DNA of 28,300 nt from a virus. Positions 22,670-28,218 of this stretch are shown piece by piece. Under the pieces are notes generated by a model. It was given only the letters and a program-made list of their open reading frames with translations, was not told the DNA's origin and did no database searches. Each line of letters begins with the position of its first letter. Within the stretch, counting starts at the first letter, position 1. A program made the translations under genes and the position numbers. Where the stretch lies: IMG/VR virus record IMGVR_UViG_3300030106_002336, positions 1 through 28,300 of that record; one strand, written 5' to 3'.

Positions 22670-23257
22670 TTAAGACTGCTTTGAACTCTAGCAAACTCAG
22701 TCTGCACATATTGGCTTTGTTGTTTATCGTCTGTTCAAACCCCTCGCTAAATGAGAAAAATCGGACTAGTAGAACCTATGACCACTTCCTGATGGTAGAG
22801 CCTAAATCGGTGGGGTTATTTCAAGAACCCATTAACTACTGCCACTCTGAAGTCCTACAAGATACTTACACTTTTAAAGTCGTCTAACAGTCAGTATCAA
22901 TACTGTTAGGGAGACTTTTAGGTAGTCGCATGATGGTCTCTAGCACTTATTTGCGTTTTATCCTTGACTTCCCTCGTCACTCTGTATAAAACAGCACAGA
23001 CTTCAAGATTTTATAAAGGCTCATTACCTACCTAAACTAAAAGCAAGGTGTTGTTTATATGACTTCTCCTAGCCTAACTTACAGAGTATATATCCTCTAT
23101 TGTAAGTTACAAACTTCAGTGCCTCATCAAACGGCTATCGTCCTTTAAGTCCTTGCCGTATTCTAGGACACCTTGCAAACTTTAAAATTCGACCCTCTAA
23201 TTTCGCTTCTAACGAAAAGTTTTAGGGGTAGCAAGGGTAAGATACCCCCTAATTTTA
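22670..23257 (-). ncRNA. candidate large structured phage RNA (about 590 nt)
   Basis: This region has no credible gene on either strand and is visibly richer in G+C than its surroundings. Many perfect complementary segments nest or follow each other: 22673-22678/22698-22703; 22763-22772 with 22836-22840 and 22851-22855; 22878-22881/22913-22916 enclosing 22884-22891/22902-22909; 22917-22925/23028-23036 (9 bp) enclosing 22963-22967/23003-23007 and 22982-22985/22991-22994; 23043-23051/23168-23176 (9 bp) enclosing 23076-23083/23101-23108 (8 bp) and 23131-23135/23155-23159; 23192-23205/23213-23229; and 23235-23239/23243-23247. A minus-strand promoter lies at 23264-23292 with expected start near 23257, so the minus strand is favoured. 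It recalls large phage RNAs such as GOLLD or ROOL in size and context, but I recognise no conserved motif of a named class. Confidence 0.7.
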
Positions 23258-23530
23258 GTAATTATTAAACACATCTGTTATGATAGGCTCAACATAATCG
23301 TAGGCTACATCATCAAATGTATATATAAAATTACCTCCTTGTGTTTGTTGTTTATTAAAAAATACAGGCTCATCAACCTTGTTTAAACTTTCTATCTCTT
23401 TATCAAACTGCTCTGCCTGTTGAGGTGTTAAATGCCAAGTCACTTCCCAAGGTGCTTCTGGGTGTGGGTAATATGTTATACCTTTATAACCCACATCTTC
23501 TTTTGTTTCTGTTGTCAAGTCTTTTAACAT
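23255..23530 (-). CDS. hypothetical early protein (91 aa)
   Basis: Soluble, mixed alpha/beta protein: MLKDLTTETKEDVGYKGITY, then PHPEAPWEVTWHLTPQQAEQ and an aromatic, acidic C-terminus (YTFDDVAYDYVEPIITDVFN). GGGGAG precedes its ATG. It overlaps the upstream gene end by 7 nt. No family recognised. Its 3' end contains the probable promoter of the structured RNA. Confidence 0.65.
   Translation of the reverse strand: MLKDLTTETKEDVGYKGITYYPHPEAPWEVTWHLTPQQAEQFDKEIESLNKVDEPVFFNKQQTQGGNFIYTFDDVAYDYVEPIITDVFNNY
23264..23292 (-). promoter_or_regulatory. probable promoter for the structured RNA
   Basis: On the minus strand TTGAGC (23292-23287) and TTTAAT (23269-23264) are 17 nt apart: 4/6 and 5/6 matches to consensus. 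Predicted start about 23257, right at the first hairpin of the non-coding region and at the end of the 91-aa gene that it overlaps. Weaker than the other promoters but well placed. Confidence 0.5.
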
Positions 23531-23775
23531 ACACTCCCCTTTGCCATCTCGTCTATATCTTTAGATGATATTGTATCAGAAGATTGGTTAGATAAATACT
23601 CTATCATTCCTCTAAACATAACTGTATCTGTCACAACACCCTCATGTTCAACACAATAATTAAACATATAATCTTTACAATCATCTTGTAAGTCTTGTCG
23701 TGTTATCAAACACCATTCTTTTTCAACAAACTCATTAGCTTGTTCCATTATTAAATCATTAATTATATTACTCAT
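23524..23775 (-). CDS. hypothetical early protein (83 aa)
   Basis: I place the start at ATG 23775, which has GGAG seven nt upstream. A longer frame beginning at 23790 has no ribosome site of its own. The product starts MSNIINDLIMEQANEFVEKE, is helical and acidic with several Cys (WCLI, DDCKDY, NYCVEH, final VC). No motif recognised. Part of the run of tiny overlapping early genes. Confidence 0.6.
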   Translation of the reverse strand: MSNIINDLIMEQANEFVEKEWCLITRQDLQDDCKDYMFNYCVEHEGVVTDTVMFRGMIEYLSNQSSDTISSKDIDEMAKGSVC

Positions 23776-23962
23776 TAAAAGTCTCCTCAAAATTCATTTT
23801 TACGCCTAACATATTTTCAAATAATTTCAATCCCTCCGTTGAATTTATTTCAGGCTCGTTAAAGTTTCTTCTTTCTTGGTTAGTTAAGTGCAACCAATAT
23901 CTAAAGTTTTCATAGTCTGTTTGACTATCGTTCCATTCCCATCTTAGTATTTCGCCCATCAT
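23768..23962 (-). CDS. hypothetical early protein (64 aa)
   Basis: Starts MMGEILRWEWNDSQTDYENF. ATG 23962 is preferred over the in-frame ATG 23974 because GGAG lies just before it. The middle is LHLTNQERRNFNEPEINSTE, acidic at the end. It overlaps the next gene (8 nt) and the 47-aa gene upstream (38 nt in another frame). Function unknown. Confidence 0.55.
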   Translation of the reverse strand: MMGEILRWEWNDSQTDYENFRYWLHLTNQERRNFNEPEINSTEGLKLFENMLGVKMNFEETFNE

Positions 23963-24068
23963 TTTTATCTCCATAATTTTTTATCTTTATAAATTCATTT
24001 TCATCTGTGCCAATTAAATCTTGGCTATCATACCAATCATCAACTAACTTATCTAATTCTTCTTCCAT
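23925..24068 (-). CDS. tiny acidic early protein (47 aa)
   Basis: The first ATG after a strong promoter (24095-24123), with TTTGGAGG as ribosome site 8 nt upstream. The product starts MEEELDKLVDDWYDSQDLIG, strongly acidic, then turns basic (KIKNYGDKNDGRNTKMGMER) after it enters the overlap with the next gene. The promoter and ribosome site make translation very likely even though it is short. Function unknown. Confidence 0.6.
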   Translation of the reverse strand: MEEELDKLVDDWYDSQDLIGTDENEFIKIKNYGDKNDGRNTKMGMER

Positions 24069-24092
24069 ATATACAACCTCCAAAGGTTAAAG

Positions 24093-24123
24093 CAATTATA
24101 ACATATAATTGACTTATTGTAAA
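24093..24123 (-). promoter_or_regulatory. early promoter with 19-bp perfect palindrome over the -10
   Basis: On the minus strand TTTACA (24123-24118) and TATAAT (24100-24095) are 17 nt apart. The sequence CAATTATA-ACA-TATAATTG (24093-24111) is a perfect inverted repeat that covers the -10 box and part of the spacer, so a repressor bound there would block the promoter. The promoter overlaps the stop of the upstream 92-aa gene and feeds the tiny acidic gene. Confidence 0.65.
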
Positions 24124-24392
24124 GCATTTTCTTCAACATAATCTTTTAATTTAAAAATTACAAAATCTTTAAATGCGTTTTTAAATTCTTCCATATCCCA
24201 ACCTCGTCTAGTATGATAACAAAATTCATATATTAAATTGTCATGCACTACAAAGTCTTGGTCAGTTTCTTTCATTCTATCACGAATACAATCAATAGTC
24301 AATGCCCAAATGACAAGAGATTTATTATCTTCCTCCCACTTAGTTATACTATCCCAATCTATCTTTCTTTTTCTACTTTCAAACCTAGTCAT
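24114..24392 (-). CDS. hypothetical early protein (92 aa)
   Basis: Start chosen at ATG 24392 (GAGGAAG before it). An upstream frame start at 24416 lies inside the preceding gene without a ribosome site. Basic start MTRFESRKRKIDWDSITKWE, then helical with DNLIYEFCYHTRRGWDMEEF and a KDYVEENALQ end. No known motif. Overlaps the upstream gene's end by 8 nt. Confidence 0.6.
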   Translation of the reverse strand: MTRFESRKRKIDWDSITKWEEDNKSLVIWALTIDCIRDRMKETDQDFVVHDNLIYEFCYHTRRGWDMEEFKNAFKDFVIFKLKDYVEENALQ

Positions 24393-24585
24393 TATCTTCC
24401 TCAAAATTATCAGCATTTAATATACATTCCCAATCGCCACCATTACAATCAACTTCATCTGTATCGCCACCTCCACGACAAAATATATCTTCTGCTTCTT
24501 CATACGAATTAGCCATAACAGTAGTTTCTTCTGTAATTAATACAGTATTGCTAAATATATATTCTTTCTTTTTATCTTTACTCAT
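24385..24585 (-). CDS. hypothetical early protein (66 aa)
   Basis: Starts MSKDKKKEYIFSNTVLITEE, then VMANSYEEAEDIFCRGGGDT and an acidic tail with two more Cys. The strand-then-SYEEAEDI helix pattern is that of many small phage proteins with a beta-alpha ferredoxin-like start, but no family can be named. ATGA overlaps on both sides. Confidence 0.6.
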   Translation of the reverse strand: MSKDKKKEYIFSNTVLITEETTVMANSYEEAEDIFCRGGGDTDEVDCNGGDWECILNADNFEEDND

Positions 24586-24821
24586 TCTTCCACCTCACTA
24601 TAATATTCATCTAAGACTTCTTCACTATCTGCCCGTTTCCAATCAATCTCATAATCTGTAGTAGATGAAAAAGTTTTTTCAGTACCATCTATATAATCAA
24701 TATCTAATTCAGAGTGTTTAATTCGATAATCTTTTACTTTATCCCAATCAATACCTAACTCGTCTAAGTCAAATTCTATTGTTTGATGATAGGTTGCTTG
24801 TATGTATTTAGGTTTACTCAT
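24582..24821 (-). CDS. hypothetical acidic early protein (79 aa)
   Basis: Starts MSKPKYIQATYHQTIEFDLD. Acidic (many Asp/Glu, ending YYSEVEE) with alternating strand and helix predicted by eye. A DNA-mimic function is conceivable for such an acidic early phage protein but is pure speculation. ATGA overlap with both neighbours. Confidence 0.6.
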   Translation of the reverse strand: MSKPKYIQATYHQTIEFDLDELGIDWDKVKDYRIKHSELDIDYIDGTEKTFSSTTDYEIDWKRADSEEVLDEYYSEVEE

Positions 24822-25138
24822 TCTCCCTCCTTATCTTTGTGGAAATCCAATATTAATTGACTAAAGTTATAATTACCATCTTTGTCATATACAGGGTTAG
24901 GTTCTTCCCATGAAGATAAAATGCCATGCATTCGGTCTGCAACACAATCATTTTTCCATATATGAGAATTGTTTGGGTATATATCAGCAAACTCTTTTAA
25001 AGAAAGTTCATCAAATTCTTTTGCTATTCTTTTTGCATATATTTCGCTATCACACATAGAAAGAAAATCTTCTTTACATTCTTCTAATTCTTCAATAGTT
25101 AAATTAGCAAAACAATGTACTTCAAATTCATTACTCAT
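24818..25138 (-). CDS. hypothetical acidic early protein (106 aa)
   Basis: Starts MSNEFEVHCFANLTIEELEE, acidic, with four Cys (HCFAN, EECKE, SMCDS, NDCVA) and a C-terminal aromatic part (YDKDGNYNFSQLILDFHKDK). The ribosome site AGAGGAAA is in front. Cys spacing does not match a standard zinc finger. No family recognised. Confidence 0.6.
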   Translation of the reverse strand: MSNEFEVHCFANLTIEELEECKEDFLSMCDSEIYAKRIAKEFDELSLKEFADIYPNNSHIWKNDCVADRMHGILSSWEEPNPVYDKDGNYNFSQLILDFHKDKEGE

Positions 25139-25322
25139 ATTTATTTCCTCTGTTTCCTTTATAAACTTTACCCAAAAATTCCACTTCTAAGCAATTTATT
25201 AATTCATCTAACCCATCACAAATACCAACATATTTAGAATGACTGTGACTATCATTTACCCACTCTTCATTATCTTCTTTTATGTCTTCTGCAATATTTT
25301 TTATTCTTTGTAATGTTATCAT
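25131..25322 (-). CDS. hypothetical early protein (63 aa)
   Basis: ATG 25322 is taken as start because AGGAGG is six nt upstream and it overlaps the preceding stop as ATGA. The longer frame to 25361 lies within the upstream gene. Starts MITLQRIKNIAEDIKEDNEE, helical and acidic, with a HSHSKYVGICDGLDELINCL segment. The pattern suggests a small helical protein. Unknown. Confidence 0.6.
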   Translation of the reverse strand: MITLQRIKNIAEDIKEDNEEWVNDSHSHSKYVGICDGLDELINCLEVEFLGKVYKGNRGNKYE

Positions 25323-25513
25323 GCTTCCTCCTCTATTTGCCATTCTCCACACCAACCACAACTGTAATTGAAGCCATATTCACTTAATTCAAAAGGCAAT
25401 GCTTGATAAGTCATTTCTCCTTTTTTATCACATTTGATACATTTAAAGTTAGTTCCATCATCTAAAGGGTTGCCAACCTTTAACACATCTTTAATTGTAT
25501 ATATATCACTCAT
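25319..25513 (-). CDS. small zinc-ribbon protein (64 aa)
   Basis: Two CxxC knuckles, C25-I-K-C28 (FKCIKCDKKG) and C52-G-W-C55 (YSCGWCGEW), with 23 residues between them, form a classical zinc ribbon. It starts MSDIYTIKDVLKVGNPLDDG and ends WQIEEEA. Such small phage ribbons often bind nucleic acid or host transcription proteins. In an early operon it might act on host RNA polymerase, which is inference. ATGA overlaps. Confidence 0.7.
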   Translation of the reverse strand: MSDIYTIKDVLKVGNPLDDGTNFKCIKCDKKGEMTYQALPFELSEYGFNYSCGWCGEWQIEEEA

Positions 25514-25599
25514 TCTTCCTCCTCACTATTAAACCAAACTGCAAAACCTACTGCTATTGATACAAACAGTAAGAACAATATTATTATCTCAGCATTCAT
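25510..25599 (-). CDS. tiny single-TM early protein (29 aa)
   Basis: ATG 25599 lies inside the last codons of the upstream gene and the TGA overlaps the zinc-ribbon gene start. The product starts MNAEIIILFLLFVSIAVGFA and ends with VWFNSEEEE: one membrane helix with an acidic tail. It fills a gap in an otherwise packed operon, so it is likely real. Function unknown (possible inner-membrane early protein). Confidence 0.5.
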   Translation of the reverse strand: MNAEIIILFLLFVSIAVGFAVWFNSEEEE

Positions 25600-25909
25600 C
25601 ATTCACTCCTTGTTCTTCACTTGCCTCTAGTATTGCTCTGTCCATAATTGGCTCAGTAATCTCATAACAACTATCCCAATCACCATTCTGAGCAAAACTA
25701 ACTGCTCTTGGAAAGTAGTAAGAGGCTCTCCTATTCTCATTACCACCACCATTATTATACAAATCGTAGTAAGCATTAACAAGTTTTCTAAACCTTTCTA
25801 GTTTAGGATTATCCTTTGCATTTTCTACCTCATCTATATCAGGTATCAACTCCATTAGTTTATCTCCTAACTCTTGATACTTACCATTACTACTCCAATA
25901 ATCACTCAT
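25589..25909 (-). CDS. hypothetical early protein with YYDxYNNG motif (106 aa)
   Basis: Starts MSDYWSSNGKYQELGDKLME. The segment KLERFRKLVNAYYDLYNNGG, followed by GNENRR, is a pattern I associate with a family of small phage proteins of unknown role. The C-terminus is acidic. Ribosome site GGAG is some 9 nt upstream. No catalytic residues that I can point to. Confidence 0.6.
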   Translation of the reverse strand: MSDYWSSNGKYQELGDKLMELIPDIDEVENAKDNPKLERFRKLVNAYYDLYNNGGGNENRRASYYFPRAVSFAQNGDWDSCYEITEPIMDRAILEASEEQGVNDEC

Positions 25910-25922
25910 TTCTTTTTCTCCT

Positions 25923-26273
25923 TTAATGTTGCCTATACCAATAATCTATACCATCAAAATAAATACTAGCATAATAGTATTGTTGGTCACGGGCAAAAGC
26001 CTCTATGTCTATATAACATTCTAAAGCCTCATCTACTTGATTAACTTCACGAAAGTAATCCCACATATAATCTTCAAAATAACTATCTCTAATGAAAGTC
26101 ACACCAAACTTTAAGTCCTCCAAGCCATCAGTATATTTATGACAATACTCATCTACTGTATTTTGTAATGCTTCTACTTCTTCCTCAAAGTCTTTATCGT
26201 CTTTATACTTTTCTATATATTCAAGTATATCTCTACTATCTATTACATCATCTACATTTGTTATATCAATCAT
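25923..26273 (-). CDS. ArdA/antirestriction-like early protein (116 aa)
   Basis: Starts MIDITNVDDVIDSRDILEYI at ATG 26273, which has TAGGAGAG upstream and overlaps the previous stop. The frame can be read further up but lacks a ribosome site. The order VIDSRDI, then a charged helix, then LKFGVTFIRDSYFEDYM and finally YIDIEAFARDQQYYYASIYF with DGIDYWYR matches a family of phage proteins often labelled antirestriction proteins, related to the end of ArdA (DNA mimic that blocks type I restriction). It is acidic as expected of a mimic. Placement in the early region fits. The family link is from memory, so moderate confidence. Confidence 0.55.
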   Translation of the reverse strand: MIDITNVDDVIDSRDILEYIEKYKDDKDFEEEVEALQNTVDEYCHKYTDGLEDLKFGVTFIRDSYFEDYMWDYFREVNQVDEALECYIDIEAFARDQQYYYASIYFDGIDYWYRQH

Positions 26274-26491
26274 TTTTGCTCTCCTAATTTTTCTAATATC
26301 ATACTCCAAGATTTTTCTATGTCTGAAGTATCTCCGTCTGCCCAAGCAACTTCTCTAGTAATAACATCATCAATAGTATTTATTGCTTCGACTATTGTTA
26401 TTGGCAGGGGGTATGTCTGCCACTCACTACCCCCCATTATGCCATCAGTTATTAAGTCTGCTTGTGCCTTAATATCTTTATCGTCTATCAT
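26270..26491 (-). CDS. hypothetical early protein (73 aa)
   Basis: Coupled to the upstream stop (TAATG). Starts MIDDKDIKAQADLITDGIMG, acidic and helical, with WQTYPLPITIVEAINTIDDV in the middle. No domain recognised. The next gene's ATG overlaps its stop. Confidence 0.55.
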   Translation of the reverse strand: MIDDKDIKAQADLITDGIMGGSEWQTYPLPITIVEAINTIDDVITREVAWADGDTSDIEKSWSMILEKLGEQK

Positions 26492-26682
26492 TATACACCT
26501 ATGAATGAAAGATAGTGCTTACCAAAGTTAAATACTCTGCCTCGCCCTGTAGCATAAGTGCCATACTTACTTTGCATACCTCTCTTATGATATGCAACTC
26601 TAAATTTAAAACCTAGAACACTACAATGTGTGTATCTAGTATTGAGGTAATTATTACCACTAAAAGTTTTTATGCTAAACAT
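26491..26682 (-). CDS. basic early protein (63 aa)
   Basis: First gene behind the promoter at 26761-26789, with a strong AGGAGGG ribosome site. Starts MFSIKTFSGNNYLNTRYTHC and is rich in Arg/Lys/Tyr/Gly (YHKRGMQSKYGTYATGRGRV), so it is basic and beta-like. It may bind nucleic acid. The family is unknown to me. Confidence 0.6.
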   Translation of the reverse strand: MFSIKTFSGNNYLNTRYTHCSVLGFKFRVAYHKRGMQSKYGTYATGRGRVFNFGKHYLSFIGV

Positions 26683-26730
26683 ATCGCCCTCCTTGGCTAG
26701 TTTACATAACTACTTTGGAATATACAGTAG

Positions 26731-26756
26731 CAGTTAAACTGTAATACTTTTATTAC
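26731..26756. promoter_or_regulatory. two adjacent palindromes in the 5' leader (candidate operator)
   Basis: CAGTT-A-AACTG (26731-26741) is followed without a gap by GTAATA-CTTT-TATTAC (26741-26756), and an ACAGT copy at 26724-26728 lies beside the first. They lie just downstream of the -10 box on the minus strand, the position of a repressor operator or a leader hairpin. Confidence 0.45.
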
Positions 26757-26760
26757 AAGT

Positions 26761-26789
26761 ATTCTTTCATACTTTTTTAATCTTGTCAA
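26761..26789 (-). promoter_or_regulatory. early promoter upstream of the basic 63-aa gene
   Basis: On the minus strand TTGACA (26789-26784) is a perfect -35. AAGAAT (26766-26761), 17 nt away, is a 4/6 -10. It stands in a 140-bp non-coding stretch (26683-26822), the only sizeable gap in this part of the early region. Confidence 0.5.
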
Positions 26790-26822
26790 TAGTAAAATTA
26801 AAATAAGTATATGTTTTTATTT

Positions 26823-27062
26823 TTATTCTTTTTCTTGTTGCTTTGCTAACCATGAATTAGCAACCTCACTTAAATATTTGTCGGTAGTTTTATTCATTCT
26901 CTGTTGAGTAGTCATTAGGATTTTATAAAATTCCATTTTATTACTATAATGAACATCATCATCTGCTAATATTTTTTCTTTGCTATCTTCTAATTCTTCT
27001 AGTAAATCTTTCTCAATATTATACAACTCATAATTTTTATCTTCATAACTTTTACTATTCAT
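26823..27062 (-). CDS. helical hypothetical early protein (79 aa)
   Basis: Starts MNSKSYEDKNYELYNIEKDL, followed by charged helices (LEELEDSKEKILADDD, FYKILMTTQQRMNKTTDKYL), ending AKQQEKE. Looks like a small helical bundle or coiled coil. GAGG lies before the ATG. No family recognised. It is the last gene before the regulatory gap. Confidence 0.6.
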   Translation of the reverse strand: MNSKSYEDKNYELYNIEKDLLEELEDSKEKILADDDVHYSNKMEFYKILMTTQQRMNKTTDKYLSEVANSWLAKQQEKE

Positions 27063-27067
27063 AATTT

Positions 27068-27187
27068 TTACCTCACAATGTTTAATCCAATTATTGCAAA
27101 CAATATCACTAAACTAAATTGGAATAGTTTAACTTTATAAAAATGATTATCATACACATAATCTAATTTGTCAAATAATTTTTTCAT
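27068..27187 (-). CDS. tiny single-TM early protein (39 aa)
   Basis: ATG 27187 is preceded by the same GAGGAGTAAT leader as its neighbours, a strong ribosome site. The product starts MKKLFDKLDYVYDNHFYKVK and ends with a membrane helix (LFQFSLVILFAIIGLNIVR). Cytoplasmic N-terminus expected. It fills a gap between two other small genes. Function unknown. Confidence 0.6.
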   Translation of the reverse strand: MKKLFDKLDYVYDNHFYKVKLFQFSLVILFAIIGLNIVR

Positions 27188-27188
27188 A

Positions 27189-27398
27189 TTACTCCTCACT
27201 ATCTCTTTCAACAGTATATGTGCCAACTGTATTTCCATTTATATCAATACATTTTCCAAAATCTCTATGCTCAAATTTTGGCATTATCTCTTTTAGTATT
27301 CTTTCAACCTCAGCATATTCAAATGTTGGATTTTCGGAACTCTCACAACAATTCCAAAATGCTGAGTTATCTGTTTCTATATTTATATTTATTTTCAT
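27189..27398 (-). CDS. hypothetical early protein (69 aa)
   Basis: I choose ATG 27398 because GGAGTAAT directly precedes it. A longer frame to 27431 is inside the upstream gene. Starts MKININIETDNSAFWNCCES, then a YAEVERILKEIMPKFEHRDF helix and GNTVGTYTVE strand. Alpha/beta small protein of unknown function. Confidence 0.6.
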   Translation of the reverse strand: MKININIETDNSAFWNCCESSENPTFEYAEVERILKEIMPKFEHRDFGKCIDINGNTVGTYTVERDSEE

Positions 27399-27408
27399 AT
27401 TACTCCTT

Positions 27409-27984
27409 TTATTTCTTAGCCACTCTGCCATAGTTATTTGGCTCTAAACTATTAGCATAATTAATAATTTCTATAACCTCGGAAACATTATTATAGCTTT
27501 GATTATACCTAACTTCTCCATCTTTTTTATATGGCTCTAGCCATTTTCCGTTAGGTTTCATAACTAAAACTTCGGCAGTAACAGAAGTTGTAAATCTTTC
27601 ATCTTCTGTACTATCCTCTGTTGTTTTTAACACATAGTCAAATGGCAATTCGTTTTCTCCAATTCTATTAGTATAGTTAGAGCAATAATTAGTTTTACCA
27701 AATTGAATAGAAACTTTATAACCATTTTCTAAATCAAACCAAATGCCCTTACCATACATACCATAGTTTTTATTACTATCGTCTAAAGGTGAGCTACCAT
27801 CTTGTCGTTCATGCACAATGATAAAACCAGATTTAGTCTTATAAAAATCTTCATGTGTTTTTACATTTTTATTTCTACTTCCATCTTTATTAAATTTGTG
27901 AGGCACATCTCCCACATAAGTATTTAATAATTTGTTGCCCATTTTAAGGGTATCGTTTAAGTCTTTTAAATTATTTTTATTCAT
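27409..27984 (-). CDS. conserved-type early protein (191 aa)
   Basis: Largest gene of the early block. ATG 27984 has AAGGAGTAAT in front. An ATG 15 nt further up has none. Starts MNKNNLKDLNDTLKMGNKLL. The middle holds GMYGKGIWFDLENGYKVSIQ with FGKTNYCSNY, and the end holds EVLVMKPNGKWLEPY and VSEVIEIINYANSL, which together resemble a beta-rich phage family of unknown function that ends in an Ile-rich helix. No enzymatic motif seen. Confidence 0.65.
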   Translation of the reverse strand: MNKNNLKDLNDTLKMGNKLLNTYVGDVPHKFNKDGSRNKNVKTHEDFYKTKSGFIIVHERQDGSSPLDDSNKNYGMYGKGIWFDLENGYKVSIQFGKTNYCSNYTNRIGENELPFDYVLKTTEDSTEDERFTTSVTAEVLVMKPNGKWLEPYKKDGEVRYNQSYNNVSEVIEIINYANSLEPNNYGRVAKK

Positions 27985-27992
27985 ATTACTCC

Positions 27993-28217
27993 TTAACAAA
28001 AAGCTCTATTTTTTGCTTGATGCAATTTAATTTCAGCTAAGTTCATTAACTTTTTTAATCTTCTTTTATGATGAGGTAAATTCGGCTCACAAAACAAAGC
28101 ACCCTCAATCCAATTTTTAGTTCTTTGAATTTCATTAACTAAATTTTCTAACTCTTTAATTCTAACACTTAAATTAATGTCATTATCAATCGTATGTTTT
28201 CTATTATCTTTTTGCAT
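27993..28217 (-). CDS. basic coiled-coil early protein (74 aa)
   Basis: Starts MQKDNRKHTIDNDINLSVRI and has a heptad-like helix (RIKELENLVNEIQRTKNWIE), then EPNLPHHKRRLKKLMNLAEI and a basic Cys end (NRAFC). AGGAGTG precedes ATG 28217. Might bind nucleic acid. Not recognised. Confidence 0.6.
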   Translation of the reverse strand: MQKDNRKHTIDNDINLSVRIKELENLVNEIQRTKNWIEGALFCEPNLPHHKRRLKKLMNLAEIKLHQAKNRAFC

Positions 28218-28218
28218 T

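Noticed and set aside
22681-22887. 68-aa + strand frame in the structured region
   Set aside because: Non-ATG start, no ribosome site, opposite to all neighbours, and it crosses several of the paired segments. Better explained as a chance frame in a non-coding region.
23114-23131. Hammerhead ribozyme core
   Set aside because: The minus strand has TTGATGAGG near a GAA, but stem II cannot form and the second core strand is not present.
22670-23257. Group I intron, RNase P RNA or tmRNA
   Set aside because: I could not find the conserved P7/R-S core of group I introns, nor flanking exons to be joined. A GAGGGAAGTC string resembles the RNase P core, but the partner and other conserved blocks are missing. 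No tRNA-like ends of tmRNA were seen.
27218-27447. Phe/Leu/Ser-rich + strand frames over the early genes
   Set aside because: Antisense shadows of tiny minus-strand genes that have clear ribosome sites.
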